Shown here: positions 1 through 12,493 of the stretch, one piece after another
Position numbering within the stretch: position 1 is the first letter of the stretch
Layout of the letters: each line of letters opens with the position of its first letter
Assembly: GCA_030596025.1 (NCBI GenBank)
Contig: JAUVKW010000014.1
Location: 1-32,884, forward strand
DNA length: 32,884 bases
Direction of reading: 5' to 3'
Source: Bacteroidota bacterium
Lineage (GTDB): Bacteria; Bacteroidota; Bacteroidia; Bacteroidales; VadinHA17
Position numbers and translations under genes: made by a program
Notes under the pieces: generated by a model
What the model was told of the DNA's origin: nothing
Database searches by the model: none
What the model saw: the letters and a program-made list of their open reading frames with translations, nothing else

Positions 1-30
1 TCATGCTTAACCCGAACAAATTAATGTTAT

Positions 31-220
31 GGCAGGTCTTCTGACTTTCCCGGTTAGAACCACCTTCCCAATATAAATTCCGAACTTACCGGAATTGAAT
101 ATTAGTGGTTGATAAGACACTAACCTTTTTACAGGATCACATCAGCGGGTACTGTTCAGGATTATTCATTATTACAAATCACCTGATTCCCTTTTCATCA
201 ATCGTAAAGATTCATACGAT
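31..220 (-). promoter_or_regulatory. Cobalamin (B12) riboswitch
   Basis: Read on the minus strand, this segment has the conserved cobalamin-riboswitch blocks in the right order. First is GATGAAAAGGGAATC (about 200-186), then the ACAGTACCCGCTGATGTGAT block (about 155-135). Next come a CCACTAA segment (about 117-111), TTGGGAAGGTGG (about 73-62) and the 3' B12-box-like AAGTCAGAAGACCTGCC (47-31). A small hairpin with arms ATCGTA/TACGAT lies at the 5' side (201-220). The regulated gene must lie to the left, outside the window. An ATG on the minus strand at bases 4-2 could be its start, but too little is present to say. In Bacteroidota such switches usually control B12 transporters or B12-independent isoenzymes. 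Confidence 0.88.
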
Positions 221-2406
<2,186 letters not shown>

Positions 2407-2503
2407 AGAACCATATAAATAATGTTGATAAATAAATAATCCTGTCAGTACTTTTATCAGACTACTATAACAAATAATGAGCCTTTTTTCTTAAACTTGC
2501 AGA

Positions 2504-3076
2504 ATGGAATTGTTTTCTAAAGTCCGCTCAAGTGTCACCAGTCTGGTTGTTAAAAGACTTCTAAAATCAAGGAAACGTAATAAGAAAGTATATAACCTGT
2601 CAACAGCCAGAACAATCGGTCTTATTTTTGATGGCACCAATCCCAAAAATTTTGATGGGGTATATGATTTTTACAAATCACTGAAAGAAAAAAAAATCAA
2701 TATTTCAATCCTTGGTTATGTTCAGCCTAAAAATATTCCGGATAACTTTTTGATAAAAAAAAATATTCATTTCTTTACCACCAAAGAAGTGAACTGGTAT
2801 TTCAAACCTAAGAATACTGAAGCTCTTAAATTTGCTGACAAAAAATTTGACATATTAATCAATCTTGATCTCAACCAGGAGAAGGTAATAAGTTATATTG
2901 TTTCGATATCATTGGCAAGATTTAAGGTAGGTCGCTTTGTGAAAGGAAGCAATTACAATGATTTGTCAATTCGTATGGATCAGGAACCAACACTTGAATA
3001 TTTTATTCAGCAGATATGGCATTATCTCGAACTAATTAATCGTCCGGATCTCAGACCAAAATTTGAGAATGTGTAA
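2504..3076 (+). CDS. DUF6913-like conserved Bacteroidota protein
   Basis: This 190-residue protein has a basic N-terminus (residues 17-31 rich in K/R) followed by an alpha/beta-looking core (about 35-150) with hydrophobic strands such as TIGLIFDG and FDILINLDL. From memory it resembles the DUF6913 family, small conserved proteins of Bacteroidota with no assigned function. There is no signal peptide, membrane segment or recognisable catalytic motif. The ATG at 2504 is the only methionine near the N-terminus. A box close to the -7 consensus (TAAACTTG, 2492-2499) ends only four bases before it, so the mRNA could be leaderless or nearly so. It converges on secA with a 20-bp gap. Function unknown; the family name needs a profile search. 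Confidence 0.72.
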   Translation: MELFSKVRSSVTSLVVKRLLKSRKRNKKVYNLSTARTIGLIFDGTNPKNFDGVYDFYKSLKEKKINISILGYVQPKNIPDNFLIKKNIHFFTTKEVNWYFKPKNTEALKFADKKFDILINLDLNQEKVISYIVSISLARFKVGRFVKGSNYNDLSIRMDQEPTLEYFIQQIWHYLELINRPDLRPKFENV

Positions 3077-3096
3077 ATCCGGTATTATTTCTCTTT

Positions 3097-6000
3097 TTAT
3101 CTGCCGGCCGGCAATTGTTCTCCTGCACTGCCTCCGGGTCGCCCATGACATTGCTTATATTTCTTACCACTACCGCATGGACAGGGATCGTTTCTGCCAA
3201 TCTTCTTTTCCATTCGAATAGGTTGGGTTTTTTGTGGTTCTTCCTTACCTCCCGTGCTTGAAGCAGAATCTCTATAAGAAGGGGCATCGGTCTTAGAGGT
3301 TCTCATGCTGCTTGTGTCAAGGCTCCTTCTTCCCCTGGATTCTTTCACTTGCGCAGGATCAGCAACAGGAATTTGTCCCTTCATAAGAGTTGCAATTACT
3401 TCCTTATTTATTTTACTCATCGCTCCTGTAAATAGCTCAAAGGACTCAAACTTATAGATCAGGAGGGGGTCTTTTTGCTCATAACTGGCAGACTGAACTG
3501 CCTGCTTCAGGTCATCAAGTTCACGTAAATGCTCTTTCCATGCCTCATCTATAGTAGCCAGAAGTACGGTCTTCTCATAGGATTTCACAAGCTCCTTTCC
3601 TTCTGATTTGGCTGATTTCTCCAAATTGGTAATAACCTGAAACACCCTTACTCCATCGGTAACAGGTACTACAATATTTTCATAAACATGTGACTGACGC
3701 TGATATACATCTTTAATAACAGGATAAGCCTGTTTTGCAATGAATTCTTCTTTCCTCTGGTAGGTTTGAAGCACTAAATCATTGATCTTATCAGAAATTG
3801 CAGCAGGATTAGATCCTAAGAACTCCTTTTCATCAAAGGGAGATTCGATTGAAAAAGTACGAAGCAATTCAATGCCAAATCCTTCAAAATCTCCTTCGGA
3901 ATGATAAATTTCAGTAAGATTTTCGGAAACGTCGAATATCATATTGGCTATATCAACACTTAACCTTTCTCCATATAAAGCGTGCCTTCGCTTCTTGTAA
4001 ATCACTTCCCGTTGGGAATTCATTACATCATCATACTCCAGTAGTCTCTTCCGAATTCCAAAGTTATTCTCTTCCACCTTTCTTTGAGCTCTTTCAATTG
4101 ACTTAGTGATCAATGAGTGCTGGATAACTTCTCCTTCTTTCAGTCCCATTTTATCCATTAAACCGGCTATTCTTTCTGTTCCAAACAGGCGCATCAGGTC
4201 ATCTTCCAGAGATACAAAAAACTGAGAAGATCCAGGATCTCCCTGACGTCCGGCTCTTCCTCTGAGCTGCCTGTCAACCCTTCGTGATTCATGCCTTTCA
4301 GTTCCTATAATTGCAAGTCCACCAGCCTCTATTACCTCATGAGACAACTTAATATCAGTACCCCTACCTGCCATATTTGTGGCAATTGTTACCTGTCCGG
4401 CTATTCCGGCTTCCATCACAATATCCGCCTCCCTCTGATGCAACTTAGCATTTAAAACGTTGTGATTGACGCCTTTCATCTTGAGCATCCTGCTAAGTAA
4501 TTCTGAAACTTCAACCGAGGTAGTACCAACCAGTGAAGGCCTGCCTTCCTTAGATAAACTCACAATTTCATCGATTACAGCCGTGTATTTTTCACGCTTT
4601 GTTTTATATACCAGATCTTCCCTGTCATCTCTGATAACAGGAACATTTGTGGGTATCACTACCACATCAAGCTTATAGATATCCCATAATTCACCTGCTT
4701 CAGTTTCAGCAGTTCCGGTCATCCCGGAAAGCTTATGGTACATTCTGAAATAATTCTGAAGAGTTATTGTAGCAAAGGTTTGGGTTGCTGCTTCCACCTT
4801 CACATTTTCTTTAGCTTCAATTGCCTGGTGCAATCCATCTGAATATCTCCTGCCCTCCATGATTCTTCCGGTTTGTTCATCAACAATTTTAACTTTATTG
4901 TCAATTAACACATATTCAACATCCTTCTCAAAAAGGGTATAAGCTTTAAAAAGCTGGTTCATAGTATGAACTCGTTCCGATTTCAAAGCATAATCCTGTA
5001 AGATTCTATCTTTTTCAATGAGCTTTTTACTATCATCGAAATCAGTACGTTCGAGCTCTGCAACCTGCTCCCCAACATCCGGAAGAATATAGAAACTAGC
5101 ATCTTCGGCAGAAGTTGTAACCATATCCAATCCTTTATCCGTCAGCTCTATTGTGTTTTGCTTTTCATCAATAATAAAATACAGCTCATCTGTTACCTTA
5201 TACATTTCTTTGCTGTTATTCTGCATATAGAAATTCTCGGTCTTATGCATAAGAATTTTCATGCCCTCCTCACTCAGGTATTTTATTATGGCATTATTTT
5301 TTGGAAGGCCTTTATGAGCACGAAGTAATAATAAGCCTCCTTTCTCACTATTGCCAGCGGCAATTTCCTTTTTTGCCTCAGAAAGAATTTGAGTAACTAA
5401 TTTTCTCTGAGCATTGTATAAAGTAAGAACCTTAGGTTTTAAATCATCAAAATATTGATTGTCTGCCTGTGCAGTGGGTCCAGAAATAATCAGGGGAGTT
5501 CTTGCATCATCTACCAGTACAGAATCAACCTCATCAACAATTGAATAATTATGCTTCCGCTGAACAAGATCATTGGGGTTAATTGCCATATTATCTCTCA
5601 GGTAATCAAAGCCAAATTCATTATTGGTACCAAATGTAATGTCAGAATTATAGGCTTTTCTTCTTGCTTCAGAATTTGGCTGATGCTTGTCTATACAATC
5701 CACTGTAAGTCCATGAAACTCATAAATTGGACCCATCCATTCTGAATCTCGTTTAGCAAGATAATCATTCACAGTCACAAGGTGCACACCTCGTCCTCCC
5801 AGGGCATTTAAGAAAACCGGAAGAGTAGCAACCAGGGTCTTTCCTTCCCCTGTTCCCATTTCAGCTATTCTACCTTCATGCAAAACAATCCCACCAATAA
5901 GCTGAACATCATAATGCAGCATATTCCATTTTGTAATATTGCCACCTGCAAGCCAGGAGTTCTTGAAAATGGCTTTATCTCCCTTGATCTCCACATGATC

Positions 6001-6435
6001 ATGACGGGCTGCTAAATCTTTATCAAAGTCATTAGCCAGTACTTCTACGCTTTCATTTTCTTTAAACCTCCTGGCCGTATCTTTAATGATTGCAAATGCT
6101 TTGGGCAAAGCTTCATCCAGGGTAGCATCCAGCTTCTCTGTAATAGCTTTTTCCAGCTTATCAATATTCTGATAAATGTTTTCCTTATCACGTACATCAA
6201 CCTCATCTGACTCTCCCTGCACTTTTAATTCAGTAAGCTTTTCATTATCCTCATGAATCTGATCTAAAATATATTTTCTTAACTCTGCTGAACTTTGCCT
6301 CAATTCATCATTTGAAAAACCTGCAAGTTTATTGTATTCCTCCTTGATTTTCTCCACTCTCGAAGATACTTCCTTAATATCCCTGTCAGATTTGTTTCCA
6401 AATATCTTTCTTGTAATACCACTTATTATTCCCAT
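3097..6435 (-). CDS. secA: Preprotein translocase ATPase SecA
   Basis: SecA is the ATP-driven motor that pushes unfolded preproteins through SecYEG at the inner membrane. The 1112-residue length is typical for Bacteroidota and longer than the roughly 900 residues of E. coli. The extra length includes an insertion in the first nucleotide-binding domain (about residues 325-440). Visible motifs are Walker A (MGTGEGKT, 193-200), Walker B (DEVD, 301-304), the MAGRGTDI helicase motif and the [11 protein letters not shown] motif. The C-terminal SecB/lipid-binding zinc motif is intact (C1085, C1087, C1096, H1097). About 15 residues rich in Gly/Ala/Arg follow it. The ATG at 6435 matches the family N-terminus. 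It is transcribed divergently from the large secreted propeller protein. Confidence 0.98.
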   Translation of the reverse strand: MGIISGITRKIFGNKSDRDIKEVSSRVEKIKEEYNKLAGFSNDELRQSSAELRKYILDQIHEDNEKLTELKVQGESDEVDVRDKENIYQNIDKLEKAITEKLDATLDEALPKAFAIIKDTARRFKENESVEVLANDFDKDLAARHDHVEIKGDKAIFKNSWLAGGNITKWNMLHYDVQLIGGIVLHEGRIAEMGTGEGKTLVATLPVFLNALGGRGVHLVTVNDYLAKRDSEWMGPIYEFHGLTVDCIDKHQPNSEARRKAYNSDITFGTNNEFGFDYLRDNMAINPNDLVQRKHNYSIVDEVDSVLVDDARTPLIISGPTAQADNQYFDDLKPKVLTLYNAQRKLVTQILSEAKKEIAAGNSEKGGLLLLRAHKGLPKNNAIIKYLSEEGMKILMHKTENFYMQNNSKEMYKVTDELYFIIDEKQNTIELTDKGLDMVTTSAEDASFYILPDVGEQVAELERTDFDDSKKLIEKDRILQDYALKSERVHTMNQLFKAYTLFEKDVEYVLIDNKVKIVDEQTGRIMEGRRYSDGLHQAIEAKENVKVEAATQTFATITLQNYFRMYHKLSGMTGTAETEAGELWDIYKLDVVVIPTNVPVIRDDREDLVYKTKREKYTAVIDEIVSLSKEGRPSLVGTTSVEVSELLSRMLKMKGVNHNVLNAKLHQREADIVMEAGIAGQVTIATNMAGRGTDIKLSHEVIEAGGLAIIGTERHESRRVDRQLRGRAGRQGDPGSSQFFVSLEDDLMRLFGTERIAGLMDKMGLKEGEVIQHSLITKSIERAQRKVEENNFGIRKRLLEYDDVMNSQREVIYKKRRHALYGERLSVDIANMIFDVSENLTEIYHSEGDFEGFGIELLRTFSIESPFDEKEFLGSNPAAISDKINDLVLQTYQRKEEFIAKQAYPVIKDVYQRQSHVYENIVVPVTDGVRVFQVITNLEKSAKSEGKELVKSYEKTVLLATIDEAWKEHLRELDDLKQAVQSASYEQKDPLLIYKFESFELFTGAMSKINKEVIATLMKGQIPVADPAQVKESRGRRSLDTSSMRTSKTDAPSYRDSASSTGGKEEPQKTQPIRMEKKIGRNDPCPCGSGKKYKQCHGRPGGSAGEQLPAGR

Positions 6436-6542
6436 CTTCTATCTATTTCTATCAATATTAAAAATTCAATAAATACTATAATCCTGCTGAAATGAATCTT
6501 TAGCTTTCCAATAATTCTTAAGATGAATTTCTAACAAGATTG

Positions 6543-6550
6543 CAAAGGTA
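6543..6550 (-). promoter_or_regulatory. Putative secA promoter -7 box
   Basis: The minus strand reads TACCTTTG followed by CA, a perfect match to the Bacteroidota -7 consensus TAnnTTTG. It lies about 108 bases upstream of the secA start. No good TTG -33 element is seen at the right spacing, so this rests on the -7 box alone. It would give a 5' leader of about 100 nucleotides. Confidence 0.45.
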
Positions 6551-6595
6551 CGGTTTTTAGCATAATAATTGGTTTGATTTTTGTTTGATCAATGA

Positions 6596-6628
6596 TTGTG
6601 CTCTACATAATAAAAAAGTTTATATTTG
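6596..6628 (+). promoter_or_regulatory. Putative promoter of the secreted propeller gene
   Basis: A perfect TAnnTTTG -7 box (TATATTTG, 6621-6628) follows a TTG (6596-6598) with a 22-bp spacer, within the range for Bacteroidota housekeeping-sigma promoters. Transcription would start near 6635, giving a leader of about 37 nucleotides to the ATG at 6672. Confidence 0.6.
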
Positions 6629-6671
6629 TTTTGCTGGGGATGGGTTCCGGCAATACTAAATAATTGGGTGA

Positions 6672-9600
6672 ATGGGTAAATTCAATTCTCTATTTTTTTT
6701 GGTAAGAATATTGTCAGTGCTGATATTTCTGGCAGCACCCATGGATAGTTATGCTCAAGCCTGGTTAAAGAATTTATCTGAACAAGAACTGGATTTAGAT
6801 GATATTAAGACTGTAGAGCAATTCAAAAGCATTCAAAAATCATTCAATGAGTATTGGGAATTAAGGGATATAGAGAAAAGTAGTGGGTATAAGCAATTCA
6901 AGAGATGGGAATGGATGATGGAGCCCAGGGTTGCAAACGATGTAAACAGGAATAATATACTATGGACTGAATTCCTGAATTCAACAAAAAAGACAACAGA
7001 AGGAAATTGGATACAGCTTGGGCCGAAATCTCCACCTGTAAGTATAGGCACAAGCAATCCTGTGGGTTCTGGCAGAATTGATTGTATAGCCTTTCATCCC
7101 GACGATCCTGATATTTTCTGGATCGGTTCTCCTACCGGGGGGCTATGGAAAACAATAAATGGTGGAACCAGCTGGGAGACCCTGACAGATAATTTGCCTT
7201 CTATTGGAATATCTGATATCGCAATTCACCCTGACAACCCTGATATCATATACATTGCCACAGGAGACCGGGATGCAGGCGAGTTGTATTCTGCAGGAGT
7301 TCTTCGTACCTCTGATGGTGGTCTGAACTGGACACCTACGGCATTGAGTTTTGATCAGGATGAGCTTGTTTATGTATATCGTCTTTTGATCAGACCAGAC
7401 AAGCCGGATACTCTTATTGCAGGTACCAATGAAGGAATATATCTCCTGAGCAACGATGGTACTCAAAAAACCAAAGTACAGGAAAGCGGAAAATTTAAGG
7501 ACCTTGAATTCAAACCCTCTGATCCGAGTATTATTTATGCTGCCAGTTACAGCTATGGTAACGCCACAGTTCTTCGATCCACCAATGGAGGACAATCTTT
7601 TAGCCCAGGCTTTGGCACTATAGAAAATGCCGATATAAGAAGAATTGAACTTGCAGTTAGCCCAAACAACTCCGACCTGGTTTATGCCCTCTGTGCTGAT
7701 GTTGCTGATTCAAAATTTCAGGGATTATATTATTCTTTGAATTCAGGAGTTGATTGGGTAAGCGTAGCAAACAGTTCAAAAAACCTTTTAGGACGATCCC
7801 CTGATGGAAGTGATGATGCAGGCCAGGGCTGGTACGACCTCGCACTGGCAATTTCTCCGGCAAATCAAAGTGAAGTGTATGTTGGAGGAATAAACATATG
7901 GAGAACCCTGAATGGAGGAAGTCAATGGACAATTGTATCTTCTGGATCAAACCAGGCATCCAATTATGTACATGTAGATCAGCATATACTCGAGTATCAT
8001 CCACTTACCGGAGAATTATTTTCAGGCAATGACGGAGGTATCTATAAAAGCTCAAACCAGGGTATATCATGGACTGACCTTAGTTCAAACCTGGAAATTC
8101 TGCAGATCTATAGAATGGGTATTTCTGAGCAATACTCAAATTTAATGCTTATGGGAAGCCAGGACAATTCTTCAATTCTTGCTGATAATTCGAATTACCA
8201 GGTAGTAAAAGGAGGAGATGGAATGGAATGTATCATTGATCCGGAAGATCCAAATATCCTTTATGCATCTTCCCAATACGGGAATATTGGAATCTCATAT
8301 GATGGTGGAAACAATTTTGCATCTATCCGGCCAGACAAGGATGAAAAAGGAGCATGGGTAACTCCTTATATTATGCACCCTGAAGAAAACAATATACTTT
8401 ATGCAGGATATACTAATCTGTATAGAACAGGAGACATGGGAGAACACTGGACCAATCTTGGCACTAATCTGGCAAACAATGACAAGTACAGATCTCTTGC
8501 AATTGCACCCTCTAATCCCAATATAATACTGGTTGCAAACAGGTATAAGATCTGGAAGACTATTGATCGTGGAATTTCGTGGACGGAAATAACAAATGGA
8601 TTACCACCCCTACCACCTGGAATAATTACATATATAGCTATAGCAGAATACAATCCAAATAGAATCTGGATAACTATCTCAAACTATACCAAAGAGGAAA
8701 AGGTATATACATCAGAGAATGGGGGAAACACCTGGACTAATTATTCTTCAGGTCTCCCGAATGTTCCTGCAAACTGTATAATAATTGAAAAAGGAAGCAA
8801 ATCAGGATTATACCTGGGTACTGATATGGGCGTTTATTACCGGAACAGGGACATGGACGAATGGATAAGCTTTAGTAATGATCTGCCTGTAGTAATTGTA
8901 AATGAGCTTGAGATCTTCTATCCTGATGCAAAGATCAGGGCTGGAACTTATGGCCGGGGTCTCTGGGAAAGTGAACTTTATTCTTCTGCATTACCCGGTT
9001 TATTTGCCGAATTTGAAGCAAACAGAAATGATGCATGTATTGAGGGCAAAATCAGGCTCATAAGTCATTCAACATTTGATTCTGATAGCCTCCAGTGGGT
9101 ACTTCATGATACAATAAATACAATTTTCTCACCCAATAAGGATACTGTCCAACTGCATTTCCAATCAGCCGGACTTAAAGATATTAGTCTGATTATATTT
9201 AAAGATGGTCTTAGCGACACCTTAGTTCGTCACGGTTTCATTGAGATTAAATCTTCCATGGATATCTCTATTATTCCAGGTCTTGAGGAACTTGGCGGAT
9301 ATATCTGGAAGGGAGACAGCATTCAAATTGAAGCAATGGGTGGTGATAACTATGTTTGGACACCTGCAATTGGATTGAACCAATTTAATGGCGCAATAAT
9401 TAAAGCCAGAGTAGATTCAAACATTAGCTATAAAGTTACAGCACTGGATGGCCAGTGCATGGATGTTGATTCAGTTCAGCTAGTAGTGCACATATATGAT
9501 TCAATTAAAAATGCCATTCCTTTGAATTATGAAGAAAATGGACCATTTATTAATTATAGTGCTTCGGTAGAGGAAAATGAGCCACACCCTCCCCTGGGAG

Positions 9601-10235
9601 ATTGCAACACTCAAACAGACTGGTGCGATGAATTCGGAACCGGAGAGAATGTCCTTGGTAATTCGGTTTGGTTTACTTTCCAGGGACCTGCTTCAGGGGT
9701 AGTCTCCATTGACTCACGCGGATTTGACAACCAGATTGCTCTTTACGATGCTCCTAGTCCTGAAAATATTATTTCCGGAAATTATTCCATACTTGCAGCA
9801 AATGATGATTATTATGGTACTGAAGATAATTTTGCAGCTTCTATCAGAAATGTAGGAAATCTTGTAGAAGGACAAACATATTGGGTTCAGGTGGATGGAA
9901 GTGGCGGAAATACAGAAGGGACTTTCTATCTCACTCTTAATGACTTTCCATTGGCTAAACCCAGCCTGTCTGATACAAAGACCAGTTATGAATTTAAAAT
10001 ATTCCCAAATCCGAATCCCGGGAGTTTCACAATACAAATTGAATCTGAAGTAGAAGAGGCCATAAGTCTTGAAGTTATTAGCCTCCATGGGCAATTGTTG
10101 TATTCCAGAGCTCTCACACTTCAAAGAGGTAAGCAAAATATTCCAATGTACCTGGGTAAAATATCATCTGGAATTTACCTTGTGAAAATTACCACTCCAA
10201 GCCTTATCAGTATTCAAAAAGTGATTATTGAGTAA
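6672..10235 (+). CDS. T9SS-exported beta-propeller protein
   Basis: This 1187-residue secreted protein begins with a signal peptide (residues 1 to about 29, hydrophobic core LSVLIFLAAP, then a cleavage-like SYAQA). Residues of about 110-770 form VPS10/BNR-type propeller repeats. They show recurrent D-x-G/N-G-G-x-x-W blades and HPD(D/N)PDI strands, as in sortilin-like and YCF48-like proteins. Next is a beta-sandwich region (about 775-935), then a pre-peptidase-C-terminal-like domain (about 950-1095) with acidic, possibly Ca-binding loops. Residues 1108-1187 are a type A T9SS sorting domain: FPNP motif, then a GxYxVKI strand near the end. The protein should cross the outer membrane through the type IX system and be surface-attached or released. 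No catalytic residues can be assigned. A binding or adhesion role is plausible but unproven. Confidence 0.9.
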   Translation: MGKFNSLFFLVRILSVLIFLAAPMDSYAQAWLKNLSEQELDLDDIKTVEQFKSIQKSFNEYWELRDIEKSSGYKQFKRWEWMMEPRVANDVNRNNILWTEFLNSTKKTTEGNWIQLGPKSPPVSIGTSNPVGSGRIDCIAFHPDDPDIFWIGSPTGGLWKTINGGTSWETLTDNLPSIGISDIAIHPDNPDIIYIATGDRDAGELYSAGVLRTSDGGLNWTPTALSFDQDELVYVYRLLIRPDKPDTLIAGTNEGIYLLSNDGTQKTKVQESGKFKDLEFKPSDPSIIYAASYSYGNATVLRSTNGGQSFSPGFGTIENADIRRIELAVSPNNSDLVYALCADVADSKFQGLYYSLNSGVDWVSVANSSKNLLGRSPDGSDDAGQGWYDLALAISPANQSEVYVGGINIWRTLNGGSQWTIVSSGSNQASNYVHVDQHILEYHPLTGELFSGNDGGIYKSSNQGISWTDLSSNLEILQIYRMGISEQYSNLMLMGSQDNSSILADNSNYQVVKGGDGMECIIDPEDPNILYASSQYGNIGISYDGGNNFASIRPDKDEKGAWVTPYIMHPEENNILYAGYTNLYRTGDMGEHWTNLGTNLANNDKYRSLAIAPSNPNIILVANRYKIWKTIDRGISWTEITNGLPPLPPGIITYIAIAEYNPNRIWITISNYTKEEKVYTSENGGNTWTNYSSGLPNVPANCIIIEKGSKSGLYLGTDMGVYYRNRDMDEWISFSNDLPVVIVNELEIFYPDAKIRAGTYGRGLWESELYSSALPGLFAEFEANRNDACIEGKIRLISHSTFDSDSLQWVLHDTINTIFSPNKDTVQLHFQSAGLKDISLIIFKDGLSDTLVRHGFIEIKSSMDISIIPGLEELGGYIWKGDSIQIEAMGGDNYVWTPAIGLNQFNGAIIKARVDSNISYKVTALDGQCMDVDSVQLVVHIYDSIKNAIPLNYEENGPFINYSASVEENEPHPPLGDCNTQTDWCDEFGTGENVLGNSVWFTFQGPASGVVSIDSRGFDNQIALYDAPSPENIISGNYSILAANDDYYGTEDNFAASIRNVGNLVEGQTYWVQVDGSGGNTEGTFYLTLNDFPLAKPSLSDTKTSYEFKIFPNPNPGSFTIQIESEVEEAISLEVISLHGQLLYSRALTLQRGKQNIPMYLGKISSGIYLVKITTPSLISIQKVIIE

Positions 10236-10310
10236 CTTTCCTCCCACTTTTTGATATTTTTATATTCTAAATGCAGCGATCATGAAATCAATGCGTCATT
10301 TAGTTGAACA

Positions 10311-10856
10311 ATGAACAATAAAGAACAGGGATTTATTAATCTGAACCAGGAGATTATTGACGGTTGTGTTGCTGGAGATCAGAAGGCTCAATTTCAATTG
10401 TACAAGCAGTATTATTTGAGCATGTACAATACAAGCCTGAGGATAGTCAGAAGCGAAGCGGAAGCTGAAGATATTATGCAAGACTCCTTTCTGTCAGCAT
10501 TTGAAAAAATTCAGACCTACGAAGGAAAAGTGAGTTTTGGAGCATGGCTAAAGCGGATAGTAGTTAATAAATCCTTAGATGCACTGAGGAAAAAAAAGGT
10601 AGAGCTGATTGAATTACAGAACCATGAAGTAGAACAAGAAGAATCAATTGATGAAAATGAAAGAACATATCAAATTGAAGAAATCAAGAACTCTGTGGAG
10701 CTACTCCCTGATGGTTATCGTGTGGTACTTTCCTTATATTTGTTTGAAGGATATGACCACCAGGAAATTGCAGGCATTTTAGGGATAAGTGATTCAACAT
10801 CCAGGTCGCAGTATACCAGGGCGAAGTTAAGACTACTAGAACTTATAAAAAAATGA
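10311..10856 (+). CDS. ECF-family RNA polymerase sigma factor
   Basis: This 181-residue protein is a group IV (ECF) sigma factor that would direct RNA polymerase to its own small regulon. Region 2 lies at about 24-95 and includes the typical AEDIMQDSFLSAF segment. Region 4 lies at about 124-180 with a helix-turn-helix (HQEIAGILGISDSTSRSQYTRAKLRL). There is an acidic linker (106-118). The ATG at 10311 gives a normal N-terminus. It overlaps the next gene by four bases (ATGA at 10853-10856), so the two are translationally coupled. The next gene encodes a single-pass membrane protein, as expected for a sigma/anti-sigma pair. The upstream region lacks a good TAnnTTTG box, which fits autoregulation but does not prove it. 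Confidence 0.93.
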   Translation: MNNKEQGFINLNQEIIDGCVAGDQKAQFQLYKQYYLSMYNTSLRIVRSEAEAEDIMQDSFLSAFEKIQTYEGKVSFGAWLKRIVVNKSLDALRKKKVELIELQNHEVEQEESIDENERTYQIEEIKNSVELLPDGYRVVLSLYLFEGYDHQEIAGILGISDSTSRSQYTRAKLRLLELIKK

Positions 10857-11410
10857 GCAAATTAGAAAAATACATCAAGGATAATAATCAATCTTTCCTG
10901 GTTGAGCCTCATGAAGGACATTTTGACCGCTTTAAAGCCAAAATGGATAATCAGGCTTTTTCGGGAAGGAAAATCAGACTTTTTCCTCAAATCCTGAAGG
11001 TAGCTTCCATAGTTGTTCTCATTGTTATTTCTTCCTTGTGGACTTATGAGAAATTATCAAACAATAATATTTCTGAAGGAATTTCCTTAAGCGATGTTTC
11101 GCCGGAATACATGGAAGTTGAACAGTTTTATGCACAGAAGGTAAGCATGACTTACACGCAGATGGATAGAACAAATTTGTTTTCAGATGAGGAGCAAAAG
11201 AAAATAGTGATGCACGAGCTTACAGAAATGGACTCAATCTATAAGAACCTCAAAAAAGATCTGGAAATAAACCCGGATGATGAGCGAATTATCAATGCTA
11301 TGATAGAACATTACCAACTCAAGCTTGAAATTATGAGTAATATCCTTGGACAATTACAGGAAATAAATGATAACTATAAACAGACAGACCATGAAAACAA
11401 TGAAATCTAA
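10853..11410 (+). CDS. Putative anti-sigma factor, single TM
   Basis: This 185-residue protein has a short cytoplasmic N-terminal part (1-45), one transmembrane helix (about 46-64, ILKVASIVVLIVISSLW) and a charged periplasmic part (about 65-185) predicted to be mostly helical. The N-terminal segment (HFDRFKAKM) resembles the start of Bacteroidota proteins encoded directly after ECF sigma factors. I see no canonical HxxxCxxC zinc anti-sigma motif, so the call rests on topology and context. The start overlaps the sigma gene stop, and the gene overlaps the following one by about 20 bases. The probable role is to hold the sigma factor at the inner membrane until an envelope signal arrives. Confidence 0.68.
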   Translation: MSKLEKYIKDNNQSFLVEPHEGHFDRFKAKMDNQAFSGRKIRLFPQILKVASIVVLIVISSLWTYEKLSNNNISEGISLSDVSPEYMEVEQFYAQKVSMTYTQMDRTNLFSDEEQKKIVMHELTEMDSIYKNLKKDLEINPDDERIINAMIEHYQLKLEIMSNILGQLQEINDNYKQTDHENNEI

Positions 11411-12467
11411 ATTTTTTCTCAGCTTATTGCTAATAGCAGTTGTATCTCTTACTGTTAATGCTTCTGAAGTTTCAAAAAAACTGAATCATGAGTTTACAAT
11501 CAATGAAAACTCCATCCTTATCCTCCAAAATAAGTATGGGAAAATTGATGTGCAAAACTGGAATGAAAAGAAAGTAAGCATCGAGGTGGAAATTATGATC
11601 CAGTATCCTAATAAGGAAAAGGCTGAAAAATTACTAGAGTACCTGGATGTAAACTTTTCTACTTCAGGAAATGAATGTAAAGCCATCACAAAAATTGATG
11701 AAAGATTTAATAAGTTAAAGGGAAATAATTGGGGGAATGATAAGGAATTCCATATTAATTATACTGTGAAGATGCCCAAAGATCTTGATCTCGATCTCTA
11801 TAATAAGTATGGAGATGTATATATCGATGAATTAACCGGCTATTCAAAAATCAATGTTAAATATGGAAATCTCCAGGCAAACAAAATACTGAGAAATGAT
11901 ACCAAGCCACTTTCTTCCATTGTCCTTGGATATGGCAAAGGAGATGTTACAGAAGTTGGATGGATGAAAATAGAGATCAAATATTCAAAGCTGAATATTG
12001 AAAAGAGCCGTGCACTTGTTGTTCAAAGTAAATATTCTAAACTTTATATTGATAAAGCCAGCTCAATTGTTTCTGAGTCTAAATATGATTCTTATGATAT
12101 TGGAACACTTGACAATTTCGTGATCGAGGGTGCATATTCAGGTTATAAAATTGGGTATCTGGGCAAAAAATTATCCCTGGAAACAAAATACACCGGAACC
12201 ACCATTGAAAAGATTCCGGCCAGTTTTGAACTCATTAAAATAGAAAATAGCTATGGGGGAATTAAGCTGGGAATTGCTAGTGATGCATCTTACCATCTTA
12301 AGGGAGAAGCAAGATATGCAAAGATCTCCTTCCCCTCCAGCAACAATATGAACAGAATTGAAAAATCAAATTCCGCAACATATGATGGAATTGTAGGAAA
12401 CTCTTCAGATCCAAAAGCCAGGATTGTAATTTCCACAAGTTATGGCGGTGTTAAATTAGACTACTGA
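11391..12467 (+). CDS. Periplasmic beta-helix (DUF4097-like) protein
   Basis: This exported protein of about 358 residues has an N-terminal signal peptide (KFFLSLLLIAVVSLTVNA, cleavage after VNA). The rest is built from short repeats containing KYG, KYS or SYG followed by a strand (NKYGKIDV, NKYGDVYI, VKYGNL, IKYSKLNI, SKYSKLYI, NSYGGIKL, TSYGGVKL). This is typical of right-handed beta-helix DUF4097/adhesin-head-like proteins often linked to ECF operons in Bacteroidota. I prefer the ATG at 11391 (11400 is equally possible) over an in-frame ATG at 11367, because it puts the signal peptide at the terminus. It is the last gene of the sigma operon and is followed by a strong terminator. The molecular function is unknown; it may be a target or sensor of the envelope response. 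Confidence 0.8.
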   Translation: MKTMKSKFFLSLLLIAVVSLTVNASEVSKKLNHEFTINENSILILQNKYGKIDVQNWNEKKVSIEVEIMIQYPNKEKAEKLLEYLDVNFSTSGNECKAITKIDERFNKLKGNNWGNDKEFHINYTVKMPKDLDLDLYNKYGDVYIDELTGYSKINVKYGNLQANKILRNDTKPLSSIVLGYGKGDVTEVGWMKIEIKYSKLNIEKSRALVVQSKYSKLYIDKASSIVSESKYDSYDIGTLDNFVIEGAYSGYKIGYLGKKLSLETKYTGTTIEKIPASFELIKIENSYGGIKLGIASDASYHLKGEARYAKISFPSSNNMNRIEKSNSATYDGIVGNSSDPKARIVISTSYGGVKLDY

Positions 12468-12493
12468 TCAAACAATTAATTTCCATTATAACA

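Noticed and set aside
3051-3287. Reading frame of 78 residues overlapping the 3' end of secA
   Set aside because: It is in another frame on the same strand as the intact SecA zinc-motif coding sequence and has no family features.
7143-7595. Antisense 150-residue reading frame inside the propeller gene
   Set aside because: It lies fully opposite a well-supported coding region and has no recognisable motif; it reflects the repeat composition of the real gene.
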